In this document: piece by piece, positions 59,831 to 64,000 of the stretch | Layout of the letters: each line of letters opens with the position of its first letter | How positions within the stretch are numbered: the first letter of the stretch is position 1 | DNA from: CAWUFC02 sp963921335 | Lineage (GTDB): Bacteria; Pseudomonadota; Gammaproteobacteria; Pseudomonadales; Halieaceae | Direction of reading: 5' to 3' | DNA length: 64,000 nt | Assembly: GCA_963921335.3 (NCBI GenBank) | Contig: CAWUFC020000001.1 | Coordinates: 1,922,001 to 1,986,000, forward strand | The notes under the pieces: generated by a model | Seen by the model: only the letters and a program-made list of their open reading frames with translations | Database searches by the model: none | Told to the model about the DNA's origin: nothing | Position numbers and translations under genes: made by a program

Positions 59831-60820
59831 ATGACAAAACTAAACGCGGGCTGGCAGCATCGCTATGCTGTAATCAACGGCATTCACATGCACTATGTGG
59901 AGCAAGGGCAGGGCGTGCCGGTCATTCTTTGCCATGGATTTCCGCACCTCTGGTTCAGTTGGCATCGGCAAATACCGGTACTCGCTGAGGCCGGTTTCCG
60001 GGTGATCGCCCCTGATATGCGCGGCATGGGGCAAACAGAGGCCCCGGAAGACCCGCAACAATATGATGTCGACCACATCACCGCTGACTTGCTCGGCCTG
60101 CTGGACCATTTAGGTGAAGAGAAAGCCATTTTTATTGGGCTTGATTTCGGGGCTTTCGCCAATTACGACTTCGCCCTGCGCCATCCCGAACGAACCATTG
60201 CGGTGATTGGCCTGGAGAACCCGGCTGCGCCCCATAACCCTGACGAATCGCCACTCACTGAATATCGGCGTATGGGTGAGCAACACTTTCTGCACATAGC
60301 CTATTTTGTCGACAATCCCAATGCCGCCGCAGATCTGGAGGCGGACCCCCGACGATTCCTGCACAAGGTGTACTGGACCCTCAGTGGCGAGGTGGACTAC
60401 TTCGATATGTTCAAACACCCGCCCGGCACTACCTACGTGGATGCCATGGTGGAGCCACCGCCGTTACCCTGGCCCTGGTTGAGCGAGCTGGAGCTGGAAG
60501 TGTTTGTAAACGAATACGCGCAGTGTGGTTTTGAGGGTGGGCTGAACTGGTACAAGTCCATGGACATGAAATGGGAGCAGCGCCGACCATTTGAAGGGGT
60601 TCAAAGCGATGTGCCAGCCTGGTTTATCGGCAGTGAAGAAGATGTGGATCTTGAGGGCTTTCACGGCGATAACCCCATAGAGCAAATGCGCGCTATCTTT
60701 CCTAATTTGCGTGACGTGCAGATGATTCCCAAAGCCGGGCATATGATCCAGCTGGAGGCATCAGAGCAACTCAACACCATACTGCTGGACTACCTGCAGC
60801 GAATTAAAGCCGAACAATAA
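59831..60820 (+). CDS. Epoxide-hydrolase-like alpha/beta hydrolase
   Basis: A 329-residue alpha/beta hydrolase whose nucleophile elbow is IGLDFGAFANYDFAL, an Asp rather than Ser, as in epoxide hydrolases and haloalkane or haloacetate dehalogenases. The HGFPHLWFSWHRQIP oxyanion motif and C-terminal KAGHMIQLEASEQLN (His) agree. The epoxide-hydrolase reading is more likely in this chemical context but unproven. An NTF2-like gene follows after 11 bases; the two are probably one operon, and limonene-epoxide hydrolase itself is NTF2-like. Confidence 0.88.
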   Translation: MTKLNAGWQHRYAVINGIHMHYVEQGQGVPVILCHGFPHLWFSWHRQIPVLAEAGFRVIAPDMRGMGQTEAPEDPQQYDVDHITADLLGLLDHLGEEKAIFIGLDFGAFANYDFALRHPERTIAVIGLENPAAPHNPDESPLTEYRRMGEQHFLHIAYFVDNPNAAADLEADPRRFLHKVYWTLSGEVDYFDMFKHPPGTTYVDAMVEPPPLPWPWLSELELEVFVNEYAQCGFEGGLNWYKSMDMKWEQRRPFEGVQSDVPAWFIGSEEDVDLEGFHGDNPIEQMRAIFPNLRDVQMIPKAGHMIQLEASEQLNTILLDYLQRIKAEQ

Positions 60821-60831
60821 GAGGAACGATC

Positions 60832-61266
60832 ATGAGTCAGGACAATCTGGCGCGCTGGCACGCGCATGTACGCGGTGAACTGGAAGGGGGGCTAGACACC
60901 CTGTTGCACGATGACTGCACCTTTTATTCTCCGGTGGTGTTTACTCCGCAGGAAGGTAAGGAGATCACCAAGGTCTACCTGATGGCAGCGGGTAGCACCT
61001 TCAGCGAGGGCGAGAAGCAAAAAGCCCCGGGTGCCGTGGGTTCCAAATTCAAGTACACCAAGGAAATTGTCGGCGACAATCACATTGTTCTCGAATTCGA
61101 AACCGAGCTGGACGGTAAGTACGTTAACGGTATCGATATGATGACTTTTGATGACGATGGCCTGATCACCGAATTCAAGGTGATGGTTCGTCCGCTGCAG
61201 GCCATGAACATGCTGCATGCCAAAATGAAGGCCATGCTTGAAAGTATGGCGGCCAAAGCGGGTTAA
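60832..61266 (+). CDS. NTF2-like protein
   Basis: A 144-residue NTF2-like protein: RWHAHVRGELEGGLDTLLHD then DCTFYSPVVFTPQEGKEITK, and IVLEFETELDGKYVNGIDMM and FDDDGLITEFKVMVRPLQAM. A good ribosome site (AAGAGGAACG) precedes the ATG. Coupled to the epoxide-hydrolase-like gene. Members of this fold hydrolyse epoxides or isomerise ketosteroids, but the catalytic residues of those enzymes could not be matched with certainty. Confidence 0.82.
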   Translation: MSQDNLARWHAHVRGELEGGLDTLLHDDCTFYSPVVFTPQEGKEITKVYLMAAGSTFSEGEKQKAPGAVGSKFKYTKEIVGDNHIVLEFETELDGKYVNGIDMMTFDDDGLITEFKVMVRPLQAMNMLHAKMKAMLESMAAKAG

Positions 61267-61301
61267 CAATCCATCACGCAGCCTGCTGCGTACTACCCTG
61301 C

Positions 61302-62348
61302 ATGAAATATAACGGACGATCCGACTATCAGCATGGTGAGCAGGCGCGCGTGGGTGTGCTGCTCGTCAATCTGGGTACACCCGCTGCACCGACGGCGGCC
61401 GCGGTGAGGCCCTGGTTGCGCCAGTTTCTTGGTGACCCGCGTGTGGTTGAAGTACCCAGGCTGATATGGTGGTTGATTCTTAACGGGATTATCCTGCTGA
61501 CGCGACCCCGGCGGTCTGCCGCCAACTATGCCAAAATCTGGACCGACCAAGGCTCGCCACTGCTCGTGCACACCAGGGCGCAGTTACAGGCGCTCGAGCA
61601 GCAGCTTGAACAACGCTATGGCGACCGACTGATTGTGGACTATGCCTTCAGCTATGGTGAGCCATCGATACCCGGTCAAATTCAAAAGCTGGTGAATGCT
61701 GGCGTGCAGCAACTGCTCGTGCTGCCACTCTATCCCCAGTACTCAGCGACCACCGCTGGCAGCGTGTTCGACGCGGTTGCTGAGTCGCTCAAGCAGCAGC
61801 GCTGGGTGCCAGATGTGCGCTTTATTAGTCATTACCATGATCGGTCTGATTACATAGAGGCCCTGGCCAACTCTGTGCGCGCTTTCCAGGCAGAGGCGGG
61901 GCGGCCTGACAAACTGGTGATGTCTTTTCACGGCGCACCCCAGTTTCAGTTGGAGAAGGGCGATCCCTATCATTGTGAGTGCCAGAAAACCGGGCGCTTG
62001 TTGGCAGAGTCGCTTGGGCTCGGCGAAGATGACTACGTCATCTGTTTTCAGTCGCGCTTTGGCGCCGCCAAGTGGCTGCAACCCTATACCGATGCCACGC
62101 TGCAGGCACTACCTGAGCAGGGGGTGAAATCTGTTCAGGTGATTTGCCCTGGCTTTTCAGTGGATTGTCTGGAAACGCTGGAAGAGATCGCGATGGAAAA
62201 CCACGAGCTGTTCATGCAAGCGGGCGGCGAGAGTTATCAGTACATTCCCTGCCTGAATGCTGATCCGGAGCATATTGAGATGCTGGCATCGTTGGTGAGT
62301 GACAACCTTGGGGGTTGGCTGCCGGCCTCTACAACTGAAGGACGCTAG
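61302..62348 (+). CDS. hemH: Ferrochelatase
   Basis: A 348-residue HemH, which inserts ferrous iron into protoporphyrin IX as the last step of haem synthesis. VGVLLVNLGTPAAPTAAAVR opens the protein, LPLYPQYSATTAGSVFDAV and MSFHGAPQF (with the conserved His) mark the active site, and CPGFSVDCLETLEEIAMEN with PCLNADPEHIEMLA end it. Length is normal for a gammaproteobacterium. It is a lone housekeeping gene after the NTF2-like gene. Confidence 0.97.
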   Translation: MKYNGRSDYQHGEQARVGVLLVNLGTPAAPTAAAVRPWLRQFLGDPRVVEVPRLIWWLILNGIILLTRPRRSAANYAKIWTDQGSPLLVHTRAQLQALEQQLEQRYGDRLIVDYAFSYGEPSIPGQIQKLVNAGVQQLLVLPLYPQYSATTAGSVFDAVAESLKQQRWVPDVRFISHYHDRSDYIEALANSVRAFQAEAGRPDKLVMSFHGAPQFQLEKGDPYHCECQKTGRLLAESLGLGEDDYVICFQSRFGAAKWLQPYTDATLQALPEQGVKSVQVICPGFSVDCLETLEEIAMENHELFMQAGGESYQYIPCLNADPEHIEMLASLVSDNLGGWLPASTTEGR

Positions 62349-62363
62349 ACGCCCTTCCGCAGT

Positions 62364-63575
62364 TTACAGCGATAGCTCCCACTGAACGCGCAGGCGATGA
62401 TCATTGCCGCTCGTGTCGCCTTCCTCAATAGACAGGCGGGAGTAGTCCACGGTGATTTTGTTGCGATGTCGATTGAAGTACCAGTTCGCCGCGACGGTTC
62501 CCTCCCAGTGTTCGTCTGAGCGCTGCGGCGTATCCGGATCAACGTAAGCAATGCGACCTACCAGCTCGAGATTGCTTGGCACACGCGCTACCCACTCCTG
62601 CAGGAAGCTGCCCACCTGGGCGTAACCGCCCCAGATATTTCGCTTTGCGCCGGTTTGCTTGTCTTTGATGGTTTTAAAGTGCAGTTCCTGTTGCCAGCCC
62701 ATGCCTCGATAGTGGAAGGCTGTCTCGAACAGAAATTGCCTTAGCTCATAACTGCCCTGTTTGTAGCCCGGTAACTGGCCGCCGCCGCTGCTGGAAAATC
62801 GTGTATAGGGGGAGTCGCCAAGCACAGTGGCCACAGCGAAGGAAGAGATGAGTTTGTCACGACGCAGGAAGTCGGCCTGGCTGAAGGCCAGCTGGTTTCC
62901 GCTCGGGTTCCACTGGGCTCTGGCCAGGAACAGTCCGCTCCCTGACTCAGGATTATTGCCCCGGCCGGTGCCGCTCAAATACTGGAACCAGAGACGGGTA
63001 TCGGCGCGGCTGCCTCTAGCCAGTCGCGGGGACAGGCTCAACCCTATCTGCCTGTCCACGGTAAACCAATAGGTCGAAATCGAGCGCTCCGCGAACTGTT
63101 GATTGCCCGAGGAGTCAACTCGTTCCCGGTTGTACTCCGACTTCCATTGCCCCATCCGCATGTCGAGCCACTTATTCAGGGTGTAGGTGAGCCGAAGATC
63201 CAGCAATCGATTGTCGACCCAGTCGTACTCGCTATAGATGACCAGCGGTTTAATGCCCAGTGAACCACCGCCTTTGAAACGACCGCGATTAAAGTCCACT
63301 TCGTCATCGGGCGGATTCTCCAGTTGGTCCAGCGTGGCAAAATTGCCTGGCAAGCTGTCATAGCGGGTTTGCATGCGAAACCCCAACCACAGGTCAGTCT
63401 CAGAGGTGGGCGATTGGTATTGCAGGCCCTTGGGGCCATAAAAACCATTGTCCGTCAGTGGGTATGTTGTCTCGGCACGCTCATCTCCGGGGAACACGTC
63501 GGGCTTGTAAGGCTCATCTGCCAGGCAAGGCAGGCAGAGCAGGGCGGTCAAAAGCAGGTTGGTATGACGCGTCAT
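62364..63575 (-). CDS. OprO/OprP-type phosphate-selective porin
   Basis: A 403-residue outer-membrane porin. A signal peptide (MTRHTNLLLTALLCLPCLA then DEP) precedes strands typical of the family (LWLGFRMQTRYDSLPG, VDFNRGRFKGGGSLGIKP, IYSEYDWVDNRLLDLRL), and the protein ends in an aromatic-rich strand LRVQWELSL. Phosphate or polyphosphate selectivity is known for Pseudomonas OprP/OprO; here only the family is certain. No pho box was seen upstream. It ends 16 bases from hemH, convergent. Confidence 0.87.
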   Translation of the reverse strand: MTRHTNLLLTALLCLPCLADEPYKPDVFPGDERAETTYPLTDNGFYGPKGLQYQSPTSETDLWLGFRMQTRYDSLPGNFATLDQLENPPDDEVDFNRGRFKGGGSLGIKPLVIYSEYDWVDNRLLDLRLTYTLNKWLDMRMGQWKSEYNRERVDSSGNQQFAERSISTYWFTVDRQIGLSLSPRLARGSRADTRLWFQYLSGTGRGNNPESGSGLFLARAQWNPSGNQLAFSQADFLRRDKLISSFAVATVLGDSPYTRFSSSGGGQLPGYKQGSYELRQFLFETAFHYRGMGWQQELHFKTIKDKQTGAKRNIWGGYAQVGSFLQEWVARVPSNLELVGRIAYVDPDTPQRSDEHWEGTVAANWYFNRHRNKITVDYSRLSIEEGDTSGNDHRLRVQWELSL

Positions 63576-63608
63576 GGGCCGATTGTACGCATCAGTTGGG
63601 CGCCGACG

Positions 63609-64000
63609 CTATTCCCCGTCCAGTTCAGCCCAACGCTCGTAGGCTTGCTCCAGCTCTGACTGCAGGTCGCTGAGGGCGGCCAGCCTCGCATTTGTATGCT
63701 CGTGGTCCTGCTGGTAGAAATCTGGCGCGGCGAGTTCTGCTTCCAGGTCAGTCTGCTGTTTTTCAAGTTCTTCGATGCGTGCGGGCAGGGCGTCTAACTC
63801 TCGCTGATCTTTGTATGAGAGCTTGTTGCCTTTGCGTGTATTTGCAGCATTGGACTGTTGTTTCTGGGGTTCTGGTGCTGGGATGGCTTTAGCTTCCGTC
63901 GGCTCAGGCTCCCGGGTCAGCCAGGTGCCCCCACGGGCCACCCAGTCGCTATAGCCGCCAGCGTATTCAACCACACGACCGGGCTCTTCAAACACCAGCA
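63609..64000 (-). CDS. uup: Uup-type ABC-F ATPase, C-terminal fragment
   Basis: The last 130 or so codons of an ABC-F protein, running out of the window. The visible part is the end of the second ATPase domain (LVFEEPGRVVEYAGGYSDWV) then a basic linker and the coiled-coil C-terminal domain (LSYKDQRELDALPARIEELE, QQTDLEAELAAPDFYQQD), as in Uup. These proteins act on ribosomes or on DNA structures; Uup loss raises transposon excision in E. coli. ATPase motifs lie outside the window. Confidence 0.88.
   Translation of the reverse strand, partial: LVFEEPGRVVEYAGGYSDWVARGGTWLTREPEPTEAKAIPAPEPQKQQSNAANTRKGNKLSYKDQRELDALPARIEELEKQQTDLEAELAAPDFYQQDHEHTNARLAALSDLQSELEQAYERWAELDGE

Noticed and set aside
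1..64000. CRISPR arrays, tRNA, rRNA and prophage genes
   Set aside because: No regularly spaced repeats, cloverleaf sequence, rRNA stretches or phage structural genes were seen by eye; a tRNA scan was not possible.

Overview
The window looks like chromosome from a free-living, probably marine, aerobic gammaproteobacterium. A member of the Halieaceae/OM60-NOR5 or Spongiibacteraceae type would fit, but this is inferred from gene content only. The evidence is ferrochelatase, an Uup-type ABC ATPase, an AmgK-like kinase and a phosphate-type porin next to an unusual load of lipid, terpenoid and steroid-type enzymes: four cytochromes P450, two Rieske oxygenases, a carotenoid oxygenase, a TauD-type and an intradiol-type dioxygenase, several SDRs, crotonases, acyl-CoA ligase and acyl-CoA carboxylase genes, and a TonB-dependent receptor. 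No rRNA, tRNA, CRISPR or integrase gene was seen. No stretch of more than 300 bases lacks a gene.

Layout. 0-6 kb: RND pump tail, a lipoprotein, then a TetR gene divergent from a CYP51-like P450 with its ferredoxin, and an acyl-CoA ligase. 6-11 kb: an H1-like protein, then a one-direction run of sulfotransferase, NTF2-like protein, carotenoid oxygenase, membrane protein and a frameshifted hotdog protein. 11-15 kb: a compact C1/amine module (DUF3445 haem demethylase-like, PuuB-like oxidase, PurU). 15-23 kb: P450-SDR-P450-TetR facing an amidohydrolase-Rieske-decarboxylase-like-SDR operon, closed by a strong terminator. 23-27 kb: asparaginase domain, MFS, lipoprotein, GNAT. 27-33 kb: a TetR-controlled methylcrotonyl/geranyl-CoA carboxylase module with a LiuC-like hydratase. 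33-41 kb: hydrolase, oxygenases, b561, thioesterase, crotonase and a TonB receptor.

41.2-48.4 kb is different in kind. It is a run of short, mostly unrecognised minus-strand genes, almost every one followed by a hairpin with RYYYAAC/GTTRRRY-like ends. I read it as an integron gene-cassette array with no integrase in view (a CALIN or part of a chromosomal integron). It carries two adjacent paralogous membrane-protein cassettes, several N-terminally anchored small proteins, a DUF1330-like protein, an NTF2-like protein, a secreted amidohydrolase and a frameshifted SIR2-like protein that may be a defence effector.

48.5-64 kb returns to the chromosomal style: Rieske oxygenase plus P450 with a divergent TetR and a clear palindromic operator, mannonate dehydratase, an Old-Yellow-Enzyme-type reductase, AmgK-like kinase, aldo/keto reductase, SMP-30, cupin, LLM flavoenzyme, epoxide-hydrolase-like protein, HemH, porin and Uup.

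Two threads run through the window. Four TetR genes lie divergent to catabolic genes, each with a palindrome in the shared promoter. A REP-like palindrome built on GGGGTCAGAGTACTTTGA occurs at several loci, one copy lying in frame inside the carboxylase beta subunit. Three genes are broken at short G/C runs, which could be real mutations or sequencing errors.
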